A stretch of DNA of 64,000 nt from Nocardioides sp. AX2bis. Lineage in GTDB: Bacteria > Actinomycetota > Actinomycetes > Propionibacteriales > Nocardioidaceae. The DNA is taken from the NCBI RefSeq assembly GCF_902506435.1, contig NZ_LR733215.1, positions 1,929,528 to 1,993,527 on the forward strand. Direction: 5' to 3'. This document shows, one piece after another, positions 36,136 to 44,606 of this stretch; within the stretch, counting starts at the first letter, position 1; each line of letters starts with the position of its first letter. The translations under genes and the position numbers were made by a program. The notes below the pieces were generated by a model. It searched no databases, was not told the origin of the DNA, and saw nothing but the letters and a program-made list of their open reading frames with translations.

Positions 36136-37470
36136 TCAGGCCCCCAGCATCATCTGGCCGCAGACGCGGACCACGTTGCCGCTGACCGCGGTCGAGCCGG
36201 GGCTGGCGTACCAGGAGATGGTCTCGGCCACGTCGACCGGCAGGCCGCCCTGCGACATGGCGTTGAGGCGCTGGCCGACCTCGCGGGTCGCGAAGGGCAC
36301 GGCGGCGGTCATCTGCGTGATGATGAACCCCGGGGCGACGGCGTTGATCGTGATCCCGCGCTCGAGGTCGTCGGCGAGGGAGTCGACCAGGCCGATGACA
36401 CCGGCCTTGGAGGCCGCGTAGTTGGTCTGCCCCACGTTGCCGGCGATGCCGGCGATCGAGGCCACGCCGACCACGGAGCCGTGGTCGTTGAGGACGCCCT
36501 GGTCGAGCAGCTCGCGGGTGATCCGCTCGGGCGCGGTGAGGTTGACCGCGATCACCGAGTCCCAGCGCGACTCGTCCATGTTGGCCAGCTTCTTGTCGCG
36601 GGTGATGCCCGCGTTGTGCACCACGACGTCGACGCCGCCGTGCTTGTCCTTCAGGTGCTGGGCGATGCGCTGCGGTGCGTCCTTGGCGGTGATGTCGAGG
36701 GTCAGCCAGTCGCCGTCCAGCTCGTCCATCAGGCTCACGAGGGTGTCCGCGGCCTGGGGCACGTCGACGCCGACCACCGTGGCGCCGTCGCGGTGCAGCA
36801 CGCGGGCGATCTGCTCGCCGATGCCGCGGCTGGCGCCGGTGACCAGGGCGACCCGGCCGGCGAGCGGACGGGTCCAGTCCGCGACCGGGGCGGCGTCGGT
36901 GGCGCCGTGCGCGCCGATCCGGACCACCTGGCCCGAGACGTAGGCGGACTTGGGGGAGAGCAGGAACCCGAGCGTGCTCAGGGTCGCGGCCTCGGCGCCC
37001 TCGGCGACGTAGACGAGCTGGACCGTGCCGCCGCGGCCGATCTCCTTGCCGAGGGAGCGGGTGAAGCCCTCCAGGGCCCGCTGCGCGACGCGCTCGGAGC
37101 CGGTGACCTGCTCGGGCGGGGTGCCGAGGACGACCACGCGGGGGCAGGACTCGAGGCTGCGCATCACCGGGGTGACGAAGTCGCGCAGGGCGTGCAGCTG
37201 CTCGCTGCCGGTCAGGCCGGTGGCGTCGAAGACCAGGCCCTTGAAGCGGGCGCCGTCGGCCGCGGCGGTCGCCGTGGTGACGTCGAGCTCGGCCAGCAGG
37301 CCGGGCAGCGACTCGGCCAGCCGGCCGCGGCCGCCGACCAGGACCGTGCCCTGGACCAGCGGGTCGCCCTCGGTGTAGCGGTCGAGCCGCATCGGGGCGG
37401 GCAGGCCGAGATTCTTGACAAGCAGCTTCCCGATCGGCGTGCTGGTGAATCCCTGGTAGCGGTCGCTCAT
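36136..37470 (-). CDS. High-molecular-weight 3-oxoacyl reductase (FabG4-like)
   Basis: The 444-residue protein has two Rossmann halves. The N-terminal half (residues 1-195) is flavodoxin-like without a usable cofactor site. The C-terminal half is an active SDR: ALVTGASRGIGEQIARVL, VVHNAGITRDKKLANMDESRWDSV, the catalytic Ser (VASIAGIAGNVGQTNYAASKAG) and YAASK. This is the FabG4/HMwFabG architecture (Rv0242c), which reduces 3-ketoacyl-CoA with NADH. ATG 37470 follows GGAGG at 9 bases. It is divergent from the thiolase, with which it shares substrates. Confidence 0.93.
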   Translation of the reverse strand: MSDRYQGFTSTPIGKLLVKNLGLPAPMRLDRYTEGDPLVQGTVLVGGRGRLAESLPGLLAELDVTTATAAADGARFKGLVFDATGLTGSEQLHALRDFVTPVMRSLESCPRVVVLGTPPEQVTGSERVAQRALEGFTRSLGKEIGRGGTVQLVYVAEGAEAATLSTLGFLLSPKSAYVSGQVVRIGAHGATDAAPVADWTRPLAGRVALVTGASRGIGEQIARVLHRDGATVVGVDVPQAADTLVSLMDELDGDWLTLDITAKDAPQRIAQHLKDKHGGVDVVVHNAGITRDKKLANMDESRWDSVIAVNLTAPERITRELLDQGVLNDHGSVVGVASIAGIAGNVGQTNYAASKAGVIGLVDSLADDLERGITINAVAPGFIITQMTAAVPFATREVGQRLNAMSQGGLPVDVAETISWYASPGSTAVSGNVVRVCGQMMLGA

Positions 37471-37513
37471 GCGTGCGGTCCTCCGGTCGGTGCGTGCAAG
37501 GTCGGATCGATCA

Positions 37514-37533
37514 TGTAACTCTATGTGTAACTC
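37514..37533. promoter_or_regulatory. Direct repeat operator candidate between fabG4 and thiolase
   Basis: TGTAACTC occurs at 37514-37521 and again at 37526-37533, 12 bp apart. It lies in the 133-bp divergent gap that must hold both promoters. A TetR gene lies just beyond the thiolase, but its own operator has a different sequence. Confidence 0.4.
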
Positions 37534-37603
37534 GGAGTCCACATTGCGTGACCTCCCCCTCACCGCCTTCCCCTCCCGGGGGCGGTCCGACAAGGATGTG
37601 CCC

Positions 37604-38887
37604 ATGATCTCCAGCACCCGTCGTGTCGCCGTGATCGGCGGCAACCGGATCCCCTTCGCCCGTTCCAACACCGTCTACGCCACGGCCTCGAACCAGGACA
37701 TGCTCACCGCCGCCATCGACGGCGCGGTGACCCGCTTCGGGCTCGAGGGCGAGCGCCTCGGCGAGGTCGTGGCCGGGGCCGTGCTCAAGCACTCGCGGGA
37801 CTTCAACCTGACCCGCGAGGCCGTGCTCGGCTCGAAGCTCTCGGCCGAGACGCCCGCCACCGACGTCCAGCAGGCCTGCGGCACCGGCCTCCAGGCAGCG
37901 ATCCAGGTCGCCAACAAGATCGCGCTCGGCCAGATCGAGGTCGGCCTGGCCGGCGGCTCCGACACCACCTCCGACGCGCCGATCGCCGTCGGGGAGGGGC
38001 TGCGCAAGATCCTGCTCGAGGCCAACCGCGCCAAGAGCCTGCAGGGTCGGCTGGCCGCGCTGGCCAAGATCCGTCCCGGCGACCTCGTGCCGAGCATCCC
38101 CCAGAACGGCGAGCCGCGCACCGGCATGTCGATGGGCGAGCACCAGGCGCTCACCGCGCTGGAGTGGCAGATCACCCGCGAGGCGCAGGACGAGCTGACG
38201 GTCGCCTCCCACCAGCACCTCGCCGCGGCGTACGAGTCCGGCTTCCTCGACGACCAGGTCACGCCGTTCCGCGGCCTGGAGCGCGACCAGAACCTGCGCG
38301 CCGACTCCACGGTCGAGAAGCTCTCCACGCTCAAGCCGGTCTTCGGCAAGGGCGCGGCCGCCACGATGACCGCGGCCAACTCCACCCCGCTGACCGACGG
38401 TGCCTCCGTGGTGCTGCTGGCCTCCGAGGAGTGGGCCGAGCAGCGCGGCCTGCCGGTGCTGGCCTACCTGACGGCCTACGAGACCGCGGCGGTCGACTAC
38501 GTGCACGGCGGGGAGGGCCTGCTGATGGCCCCGGCCTACGCCATGGCGCGGATGCTCGAGCGCGAGGGCCACGCGCTGCAGGACTTCGACTTCTACGAGA
38601 TCCACGAGGCCTTCGCCTCGCAGGTGCTCTCCACCCTCAAGGCGTGGGAGGACCCGGTGTTCTGCAAGGAGCGCCTGGGTCTCGACGCGCCGCTGGGCTC
38701 GATCGACCGCTCGAAACTCAACGTCAACGGCTCGTCGCTCGCGGCCGGCCACCCGTTCGCCGCGACCGGCGGCCGGATCGTCAACGTGCTGGCCAAGCTG
38801 CTCTCGCAGCAGGGTTCGGGCAAGGGCCTGATCTCGGTCTGCGCCGCGGGCGGGCAGGGTGTGACCGCGATCCTCGAGCGCCCCTGA
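37604..38887 (+). CDS. Acetyl-CoA C-acyltransferase (FadA2/FadI-like thiolase)
   Basis: The 427-residue thiolase cleaves 3-ketoacyl-CoA or joins two acyl-CoAs. The nucleophilic Cys is in DVQQACGTGLQAAIQVAN (about residue 90). NVNGSSLAAGHPFAATGGR contains the active His, and CAAGGQG the second Cys. DFYEIHEAFASQVLSTLKA is the conserved third motif. ATG 37604 follows AAGGA at 8 bases; GTG 37598 is an alternative. The synteny with Rv0243 supports FadA2-like function. Confidence 0.93.
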   Translation: MISSTRRVAVIGGNRIPFARSNTVYATASNQDMLTAAIDGAVTRFGLEGERLGEVVAGAVLKHSRDFNLTREAVLGSKLSAETPATDVQQACGTGLQAAIQVANKIALGQIEVGLAGGSDTTSDAPIAVGEGLRKILLEANRAKSLQGRLAALAKIRPGDLVPSIPQNGEPRTGMSMGEHQALTALEWQITREAQDELTVASHQHLAAAYESGFLDDQVTPFRGLERDQNLRADSTVEKLSTLKPVFGKGAAATMTAANSTPLTDGASVVLLASEEWAEQRGLPVLAYLTAYETAAVDYVHGGEGLLMAPAYAMARMLEREGHALQDFDFYEIHEAFASQVLSTLKAWEDPVFCKERLGLDAPLGSIDRSKLNVNGSSLAAGHPFAATGGRIVNVLAKLLSQQGSGKGLISVCAAGGQGVTAILERP

Positions 38888-38942
38888 CGCATCGCGTCCC
38901 CGGCGTCGTCCGGCTCCCGGGGCCACGAGGTGGCCTCAGGGG
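38882..38942. terminator. Nested inverted repeats between convergent thiolase and TetR genes
   Basis: CCCCTGA (38882-38888) pairs with TCAGGGG (38936-38942). GGCCACGAGGTGGCC (38921-38935) forms a tight hairpin inside. The outer arms overlap both stop codons. Confidence 0.45.
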
Positions 38943-39646
38943 GTGGGCGGCGCCGGTGCTGCGTCCGGGCGCGTGACCAGGGCCAGCGCGGATCCGACGA
39001 GGTAGTCGCGGACCTGCTCGGCGGAGACCTGGCCGACGGTCGGGATGCCGGGTGCGGCCTCCTTGACCAGGATGCCGACGCGGGCCAGCTGGAGCGCGCC
39101 GAGGCCGCTGGCGTAGAGCATGTTGGCCAGCAGTGTGGGGTCCTCGACGTGGAACACGCCGTCGCGGTCGCCGTCCTCCAGGACCGTCGACAGCGTGGCC
39201 AGGCAGGACGAGATCGAGCGGCCGAGCCGGAACAGGGCTCCCTCGCTGATCTCGTCGAGCAGGTCGTCGCCCTGCCGGCGCATCAGCGCCTGCGCGCAGT
39301 CGACGAAGGCGGGGTGCGCCACGCCGTACCCGACGAAGGCGGCGACGATCGCGCGCAGCCGGGCCGGGGCGGGCTCGTCGGTCGCCGAGGCCGTCGCGAG
39401 TGCCTCGCGCATCTCGTCGAGGTAGCTGACCAGGGTGAGCGCGAACAGCTCCTCCTTGCCGGTGAAGTGCCGGTAGACGATCGCCCGGTTGATCCCGACG
39501 GCGCGGGCGACGTCCTCGATCTGGGCGTCACCCGTGCCGCGCTCGTCGAAGAGCCGCCGGGTCGCGGCGATGATCTCGGTCTCGCGCGCGCGGCGGCGGG
39601 CGACCGCCGCCCTGCGACGGCCGTCGGTGGGTCCGGTCGTGCTCAT
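38936..39646 (-). CDS. TetR/AcrR-family transcriptional regulator
   Basis: The 236-residue repressor has a standard TetR N-terminal helix-turn-helix (residues 22-68: TEIIAATRRLFDERGTGDAQIEDVARAVGINRAIVYRHFTGKEELFALTL). A helical ligand domain of 160 residues follows, with one conserved-looking Cys pair (DCAQALMR, SSCLATL). It lies next to the fatty-acid genes and may sense an acyl-CoA, but its own promoter palindrome (39666-39682) is not repeated in front of them. ATG 39646 is leaderless (TACACT at 6 bases). Confidence 0.88.
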   Translation of the reverse strand: MSTTGPTDGRRRAAVARRRARETEIIAATRRLFDERGTGDAQIEDVARAVGINRAIVYRHFTGKEELFALTLVSYLDEMREALATASATDEPAPARLRAIVAAFVGYGVAHPAFVDCAQALMRRQGDDLLDEISEGALFRLGRSISSCLATLSTVLEDGDRDGVFHVEDPTLLANMLYASGLGALQLARVGILVKEAAPGIPTVGQVSAEQVRDYLVGSALALVTRPDAAPAPPTP

Positions 39647-39652
39647 GAGCGG

Positions 39653-39658
39653 AGTGTA
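39653..39658 (-). promoter_or_regulatory. -10 box TACACT of tetR-type gene
   Basis: Minus-strand TACACT, six bases before ATG 39646 and 8 bases from the operator palindrome. Confidence 0.6.
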
Positions 39659-39665
39659 CGGCTCG

Positions 39666-39682
39666 TGCAACTGACTGTTGCA
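39666..39682. promoter_or_regulatory. TetR operator candidate
   Basis: TGCAAC (39666-39671), five bases, GTTGCA (39677-39682). It covers the -35 position of the TetR gene's promoter, as expected for autorepression. Confidence 0.6.
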
Positions 39683-39711
39683 ACACCGTCGCGGCGTCGG
39701 TGTGGCGTCCC

Positions 39712-40203
39712 TCAGCCGGTCCGGCCGACCAGGCCGAGCGGTGACGGCAGGGCGGTCGGCGGATCCAGCCCGTCGCGGGCCATCGCGACCAGGGCCGTCC
39801 AGAGCAGCGCGCCGAGCTGCTCCTGCGCGGCGCTGCCGGAAGCACCGGCGCGGTGGTGCAGGGCCGCGCGGACCAGGTCGCCCTCCGGGGCCGGCCCGCG
39901 CCCGGCGAGGCGTACCTCGGCGCACCTGGTCGACAGCTGCAGGGACCCCGGCCGGGCGGTACGTCCGCCGCCGGCGTCGGTGTCCGGCACGACCGCCAGC
40001 GGGGTCGGCGCGGGTGCGGGCGCCTCGAGCGACGCCTCCAGCTCGCCCGCCGCGTCGAGGAGGTCCCGCAGCAGCGCGCGCAGGCACCGCGCCGTCGCCG
40101 GGTCGACCGGGCGCGGGCCCGGCCGCGCGGCGGCCCGCACGAGGTCGGCGGCGTCGGCCAGGAGGTGGACGGGGGTCGGGTGCTCGATCGCTGCGAGGGC
40201 CAT
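39712..40203 (-). CDS. Hypothetical 163-residue protein
   Basis: I do not recognise this protein. It is Ala-rich and helical at the start (HLLADAADLVRAAARPGPRPVDPATARCLRALLRDLLDAAGELEASLEAP). A Pro-rich linker follows, then VRAALHHRAGASGSAAQEQLGALLWTALVAMARDGLDPP. There is no signal peptide or membrane span. ATG 40203 has GACGGT six bases upstream, a near-match to the leaderless -10 pattern. Third-position GC and amino-acid use look genuine, but the call rests on those alone. Confidence 0.55.
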   Translation of the reverse strand: MALAAIEHPTPVHLLADAADLVRAAARPGPRPVDPATARCLRALLRDLLDAAGELEASLEAPAPAPTPLAVVPDTDAGGGRTARPGSLQLSTRCAEVRLAGRGPAPEGDLVRAALHHRAGASGSAAQEQLGALLWTALVAMARDGLDPPTALPSPLGLVGRTG

Positions 40204-40328
40204 GCCCCCACCGTCGCCCTGTCGCGGCCGGCCTGCGAGCACGCCCTCGGCCAGGTGTGGACGGACGGTGCGGTGCCGGCGCTGTGGACGGCCCGTGGCC
40301 CACCGCGTCGTCGGGCCGCCCAGCGCAG

Positions 40329-40375
40329 CAGTGCAGCGGATCGGTACGCGTATTCGGCACCGATCCGCTGCACTG
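40329..40375. repeat. Perfect 17-bp inverted repeat
   Basis: CAGTGCAGCGGATCGGT (40329-40345) and its exact complement (40359-40375) flank a 13-base spacer. It lies 50-96 bases past the stop of the DNA-ligase gene in a 221-bp gap with no other feature I can name. It could be a terminator hairpin or a REP-like element. Confidence 0.8.
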
Positions 40376-40424
40376 TCGCGACGGGCACACCAGTGCGGCA
40401 GCCGCGGCCCGAGGGCGGGCTGCG

Positions 40425-41933
40425 TCAGGCGAGCCCCGCGCGCACCGTCGCGACGGTGTCGATCTCGCCGACCGGCTTGTCGTCGCGGTAGCGGAGCACC
40501 CGGGCGAAGCGGAGGGCGACCCCGCCGGGGTAGCGGGTGGAGCGCTGCACGCCGTCGTAGGCGATCTCCACCACCTGCTCGGGCCGCACGTGCACGGTGT
40601 GGCCCGATCGGCTGGTCTCGAGGGCCAGGAACCGCTCGGTCTGCCAGGTGAGCATCTCGTCGGTCATCCCCTTGAAGGTCTTGCCCAGCATGACGAGGCC
40701 GCCCTGGCCGTCGGCGGCGCCGAGGTGCAGGTTGGACAGCCAGCCCTCGCGGCGACCGGAGCCCCACTCGACGGCCAGCACGACCAGGTCGAGCGTGTGG
40801 CGCGGCTTGACCTTGACCCACCCGGACCCGCGGCGGCCGGCCTCGTAGGTGGACCCGAGGTTCTTGACCACCACGCCCTCGTGCCCGGCGGCGACCGCGG
40901 CGTCCATGAAGTCCTGCGCGGTGGCCGGGTCGTCGGTGACCACCCGACCCACCCGGTGCTGCTCGGGGACGAGGGAGTCCAGGAGCGCGGCCCGCTCGTG
41001 GCCGGGCGCGCCGAGCAGGTCGCGGCCGTCGTGGTGGAGGAGGTCGAAGAAGTACGGCGTCACCTGCACCCCCGACGCCTGGGCGGTCCGCGACGCGGTC
41101 TCCTGGAAGGGTCGGGGCCGTCCGTCCTCGCCGACCGCCAGGGCCTCGCCGTCGAGGACCAGGCGCGTGGCCGGCAGCGCCCGGACCACCTCGACCACCT
41201 CGGGCAGCCGCGCGGTGATGTCGTCGAGGGTGCGGGTGGTGACCAGGACGTCGTCGCCGTCGCGGTGCACCTGGATCCGGATGCCGTCGAGCTTGGTGTC
41301 GACCGCGACCTCCCCGCCGCCGGCCTTGACCAGCGCGGCGCCGACGTCCGTAGCGGTCCCGGCCAGCATCGGCAGCACCGGGCGGCCCACCTCCAGCCCG
41401 ACGGCAGCCAGCGCCTCCTCGCCGGTGAACGCCAGCGCGGCCACGTCGCGGGTCGAGCCGGCCAGCATCGCGGCCCGGCGCACGGCGGCCAGCGGCACCG
41501 CGGCGGCGACGGCGAGCGCCTCCTGCACCAGCGCGTCGAGCGCGCCCTGGCGCACCGCGCCCGTGACCACGCCCTGGAGCCAGGCCTGCTCCTGGTCCGT
41601 CGCGCGTCCGAACAGCGCCGCCACCGCCCCGGCCCGGGCCGCCTGCGAGCCGGACCCCGCGATCGCGGCGAGGTCCTCGAACGCGCCGTCCACCTCGGTG
41701 ACCGTCAGCGACGACGTGGCGGCCGGCTCCGGTAGGGAGCCGAGCCCCCGCCAGCCCAGGCCCGTACGCCGCTGGGTCAGCGTCCCCCCGAGGTAGGACA
41801 CCACGGTCGTCAGGTCGGTGCCGCCCTCCTCGTGGGCCCGGGCGAGCACCGGCGCCAGCGCGGCGACCTTGGCCTTGCGCGAGCGCGTGGCCGCCACGGC
41901 GGACGACGTGGTGACGACCTCGGCGAGCAGCAT
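40425..41933 (-). CDS. ATP-dependent DNA ligase (LigB-like)
   Basis: The 502-residue enzyme seals nicks using ATP. Residues 1-190 form the helical DNA-binding domain (LLAEVVTTSSAVAATRSRKAKVAALAPVLARA). The adenylation motif is VDTKLDGIRIQVHRDG (KLDG, about residue 213). Motif III is LVLDGEALAV, motif IV/V spans EGVVVKNLGSTYEAGRRGSGWVKVKP, and the OB domain ends with RFARVLRYRDDKPVGEIDTVATV. It lacks the Ku, polymerase and nuclease domains of LigD. ATG 41933 is chosen (MLLAEVV); CAGACT six bases upstream is a weak -10. It is divergent from the glycosylase, another repair gene. Confidence 0.93.
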   Translation of the reverse strand: MLLAEVVTTSSAVAATRSRKAKVAALAPVLARAHEEGGTDLTTVVSYLGGTLTQRRTGLGWRGLGSLPEPAATSSLTVTEVDGAFEDLAAIAGSGSQAARAGAVAALFGRATDQEQAWLQGVVTGAVRQGALDALVQEALAVAAAVPLAAVRRAAMLAGSTRDVAALAFTGEEALAAVGLEVGRPVLPMLAGTATDVGAALVKAGGGEVAVDTKLDGIRIQVHRDGDDVLVTTRTLDDITARLPEVVEVVRALPATRLVLDGEALAVGEDGRPRPFQETASRTAQASGVQVTPYFFDLLHHDGRDLLGAPGHERAALLDSLVPEQHRVGRVVTDDPATAQDFMDAAVAAGHEGVVVKNLGSTYEAGRRGSGWVKVKPRHTLDLVVLAVEWGSGRREGWLSNLHLGAADGQGGLVMLGKTFKGMTDEMLTWQTERFLALETSRSGHTVHVRPEQVVEIAYDGVQRSTRYPGGVALRFARVLRYRDDKPVGEIDTVATVRAGLA

Positions 41934-42000
41934 GGCCCGAGTCTGACCGCTGCCCCCGACAGCCGTGCCCACCTGCCCGGGTCGTGTCGGCCTCCTGGGC

Positions 42001-42006
42001 TAGCGT
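42001..42006 (+). promoter_or_regulatory. -10 box TAGCGT of the glycosylase gene
   Basis: TAGCGT, CGGGAC, then GTG 42013. Confidence 0.6.
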
Positions 42007-42012
42007 CGGGAC

Positions 42013-42966
42013 GTGCACGAGGTGACGGGGACGGGCGGGGCCCGCACGCTGGTCCACCACCCCGCGACGCCCTGCAGCCTGCGCCAGGTGCTCGGCCTGC
42101 ACCGACGCGGTGGCGGTGACCCGACGTACCGCGTCGACGGCGCCGGCCGGCACTGGCGCGGCATCCGGACGCCGGAGGGGCCCGCGACGCTCGCCCTGGA
42201 GCCGCGGGCCGGCGGCACCGAGGTGCGCGCCGCTGCCTGGGGGCCCGGCGCCGACTGGGTGCTCGGCTCCGTGCCGGACCTGCTGGGCGCCTCGGACGAC
42301 TGGTCGGGGTTCGAGCCGCGGCACCCGGTCCTGGCCGACGCGCTGCGCCGGCACCCGCACCTGCGCCTGGGGCGCACCGGTCTGCTGCTCGAGGCGCTGG
42401 TGCCGGCGGTCATCGAGCAGAAGGTGACCGGCCAGGAGGCCTTCGCAGGGTTCCGGATGCTGGTGCGCCGGCACGGCGAGCCGGCCCCCGGCCCGGGGCC
42501 CGCGCTGGACCTCTGGGTGCAGCCGACGCCCGAGCGGCTGCGGGCCGTTCCGTCGTGGGGGTGGCTGCAGATGCACGTCGACCCCGCCCGCTCACGGGTC
42601 GTGGTGACGGCGGCTCGCGTCGCCGACACCCTCGAGCGGCTCGTGGCCCTGGCTCCAGAAGAGGCCGAGCGACGTCTCCGCTCGATCCCCGGGATCGGGG
42701 TCTGGACCAGCGCCGAGGTGCGCCAGCGGACCTTCGGCGACCCCGACGCGGTCTCCTTCGGCGACTACCACGTGGCCAAGGACGTCGGCTGGGCGCTGAC
42801 CGGGGAGCCGTTCGACGACGAGCAGATGGCGGCCTACCTGGAGCCCTGGCGGCCCCAGCGGGGGCGGGTGGTGGCTCTGCTCGCGGCCTCCCGGCTGCAC
42901 CGCCCGCGGCACGGCGCCCGGATGGCGCCCCGCACCCACCTGCCCTCCCGGACCACCCGCCCTTGA
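42013..42966 (+). CDS. AlkA-like DNA-3-methyladenine glycosylase
   Basis: This 317-residue HhH-GPD glycosylase removes alkylated bases. LLLEALVPAVIEQKVTGQEAFAGFRMLVRRHGE is the helix pair seen in AlkA. The helix-hairpin-helix and catalytic Asp are in LRSIPGIGVWTSAEVRQRTFGDPDAVSFGDYHV (D at about 259). The N-terminal 120 residues lack the Ada/AlkA sugar-like domain signature I would recognise, so the substrate range is open. It sits head to head with the DNA ligase. ACCCATTCTGGGT (42966-42978) right after the stop is a possible small hairpin. Confidence 0.87.
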   Translation: MHEVTGTGGARTLVHHPATPCSLRQVLGLHRRGGGDPTYRVDGAGRHWRGIRTPEGPATLALEPRAGGTEVRAAAWGPGADWVLGSVPDLLGASDDWSGFEPRHPVLADALRRHPHLRLGRTGLLLEALVPAVIEQKVTGQEAFAGFRMLVRRHGEPAPGPGPALDLWVQPTPERLRAVPSWGWLQMHVDPARSRVVVTAARVADTLERLVALAPEEAERRLRSIPGIGVWTSAEVRQRTFGDPDAVSFGDYHVAKDVGWALTGEPFDDEQMAAYLEPWRPQRGRVVALLAASRLHRPRHGARMAPRTHLPSRTTRP

Positions 42967-43140
42967 CCCATTCTGGGTAAAGAGCGCGCCATCGGCCGGG
43001 GGTGTCGGCTGCTGCTTGATAACGTGCCTGGCGTCGTGGGGGACGTCAGGAGGTGGTGCCAGGCGCACCGGCTGGCTCGCCCGCGCTCACCCGACCGCAG
43101 CTCCGCGGAGGGGATCCGGCCGCTTGGGGAAACCGACGAC
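42967..43140 (+). promoter_or_regulatory. Upstream region of the DUF4397-sortase operon
   Basis: This 174-bp gap has a possible -10 (GATAACGT, 43018-43025) with a long leader of about 110 bases. Beyond the small hairpin at its left end I see no recognisable operator or riboswitch. Confidence 0.3.
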
Positions 43141-43908
43141 ATGCAGCGACGACACACCACGATCGCCACGACCGGGACCGTAGCGGTCCTCGCCGCGGCC
43201 CTCCTGGGCGCCTCGCCCGGGGCCCCGGCAAGCGCCGCGAAGGCCGACGGCCAGCTCTACCTCGTCCAGGCCGTGCCCGGCATCGAGGTCGACGTCGAGG
43301 TCGACGGCCGCCCGGTCGAGCAGGACGTCGCCACCGGTGACGTCGTCGGCCCGTGGGAGCTGCCCGCAGGTGCCCAGGAGCTCACCCTGAGCAACGACGA
43401 CTGGAGCACCGACGTCGGCGTGCGCCTGACCTCCGGCGCGGCCACCGACGTCGTCCTGCACCTCCCCGCCGCCCGCGGTGGGGACCCGGTGGCCAGCACG
43501 TACGCCGTGCCCGACGCCCCGATCGGCCCCGGCAAGGCCCGGGTGGTGCTCGCGCACACCGCGACCGCGCCGCCGGCCGACGTCCGGGTCGACGGCCGGA
43601 CGGTCTTCACCAACATCGCCAACGGCGAGTACGCCGAGGCGGACGTTCCCTCGGGCGGCCACGCGGTGGCGCTGCTGCCCAGCGGGTCCGACCGCGGCGC
43701 GTTCCTCGGCCCGATCGACGTCGACCTGCCGGCCGAGACCGTCACCATGGTCTACGCCGTGGGCTCGCCGCAGGACAACTCGATGCGCGCGGTCGCCCAC
43801 TCGGCGGCGCTGGCCTCCGACGGCAGCGTCGCCCCCACCCGGATCGAGACCGGCTCGTCGGCCGGCCTGGCCCGCGACCTGCTGACCGCCGTCCTCGGCC
43901 CGCGCTGA
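43141..43908 (+). CDS. Secreted DUF4397 protein
   Basis: The 255-residue exported protein has a signal peptide (HTTIATTGTVAVLAAALLGASPGAPASA) followed by two DUF4397 beta-sandwich units: LYLVQAVPGIEVDVEVDGRPVEQDVATGDVVGPWELPAG and ARVVLAHTATAPPADVRVDGRTVFTNIANGEYAEADVPSGGH. No LPXTG motif or C-terminal membrane span is visible, so it is likely released or held by other means. ATG 43141 is preceded by a weak GGGG. It precedes a class F sortase, a pairing common in Nocardioides relatives. Confidence 0.88.
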   Translation: MQRRHTTIATTGTVAVLAAALLGASPGAPASAAKADGQLYLVQAVPGIEVDVEVDGRPVEQDVATGDVVGPWELPAGAQELTLSNDDWSTDVGVRLTSGAATDVVLHLPAARGGDPVASTYAVPDAPIGPGKARVVLAHTATAPPADVRVDGRTVFTNIANGEYAEADVPSGGHAVALLPSGSDRGAFLGPIDVDLPAETVTMVYAVGSPQDNSMRAVAHSAALASDGSVAPTRIETGSSAGLARDLLTAVLGPR

Positions 43909-43940
43909 CCGGCCCGACCGAGCGACCACCCCGGCCCCCG

Positions 43941-44606
43941 GTGCCTGCCACGACGACGTCCCCGCGGAACGGCCTGCCCTCGGCGGCCTCCGTCGTCCTG
44001 CTGACCCTCGCCCTGGCCGCAGGGTGTGCGCCGGTCGGCGACGCGGCGACGTCGGCCGGCAGCGGACCGGACGACGCGCCGGCCGGCACCGACGACCGTG
44101 AGGTCCGCGAGCTCGAGGCCACGCCGGCCACCCGGGTCGGCTCGGCCGTGGCCCGCGTGCCCACCGCCGTACGCCTCCCCGGCACCGACCTGCTCGACGT
44201 GGTGCCGGTCGGCACCCGCGAGGACGGTCTCCTGGACGTCCCCGCCGACGTCGACGTCCTCGGGTGGTGGGAGGGCGGCGCGCGGGTCGGCGACCCGTTC
44301 GGCTCGGTCCTCCTGGCCGGGCACGTCGACTCCGAGGACGAGGGGCTCGGCCCGTCGGCCCGGCTGCTGACGGTCGAGCGGGGTGACGAGGTCGAGGTGC
44401 GCGCGGGCGGTCGGACCACCTCGTACGCCGTCGCGTCGCGCCGGTTCGTGCCGCTCGACGACCTCGGGTCCTACCCCCGGATCCTCTCCGCCGACGGCCC
44501 GGCCCGGGTGACCCTGGTCACCTGCGCGCCGCCGTTCCTGCCCGACGAGGGCGGCTACCAGAACCTCGCCGTCGTGACGGCCCTGCCCGAGCGGGGAGCG
44601 CGATGA
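43941..44606 (+). CDS. Class F sortase, lipoprotein-like
   Basis: The 221-residue sortase-fold transpeptidase has a lipobox-like signal ([12 protein letters not shown], Cys at about residue 29). It has the catalytic His in SVLLAGHVDSE, the Cys in ARVTLVTCAPPF (TLxTC), and an arginine near the end. Class F sortases are actinobacterial and cleave LPXTG-type signals, yet none of the proteins in this operon has one. GTG 43941 is the first start after the DUF4397 stop and lacks a good ribosome binding site. It overlaps the next gene as ATGA. Confidence 0.85.
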   Translation: MPATTTSPRNGLPSAASVVLLTLALAAGCAPVGDAATSAGSGPDDAPAGTDDREVRELEATPATRVGSAVARVPTAVRLPGTDLLDVVPVGTREDGLLDVPADVDVLGWWEGGARVGDPFGSVLLAGHVDSEDEGLGPSARLLTVERGDEVEVRAGGRTTSYAVASRRFVPLDDLGSYPRILSADGPARVTLVTCAPPFLPDEGGYQNLAVVTALPERGAR

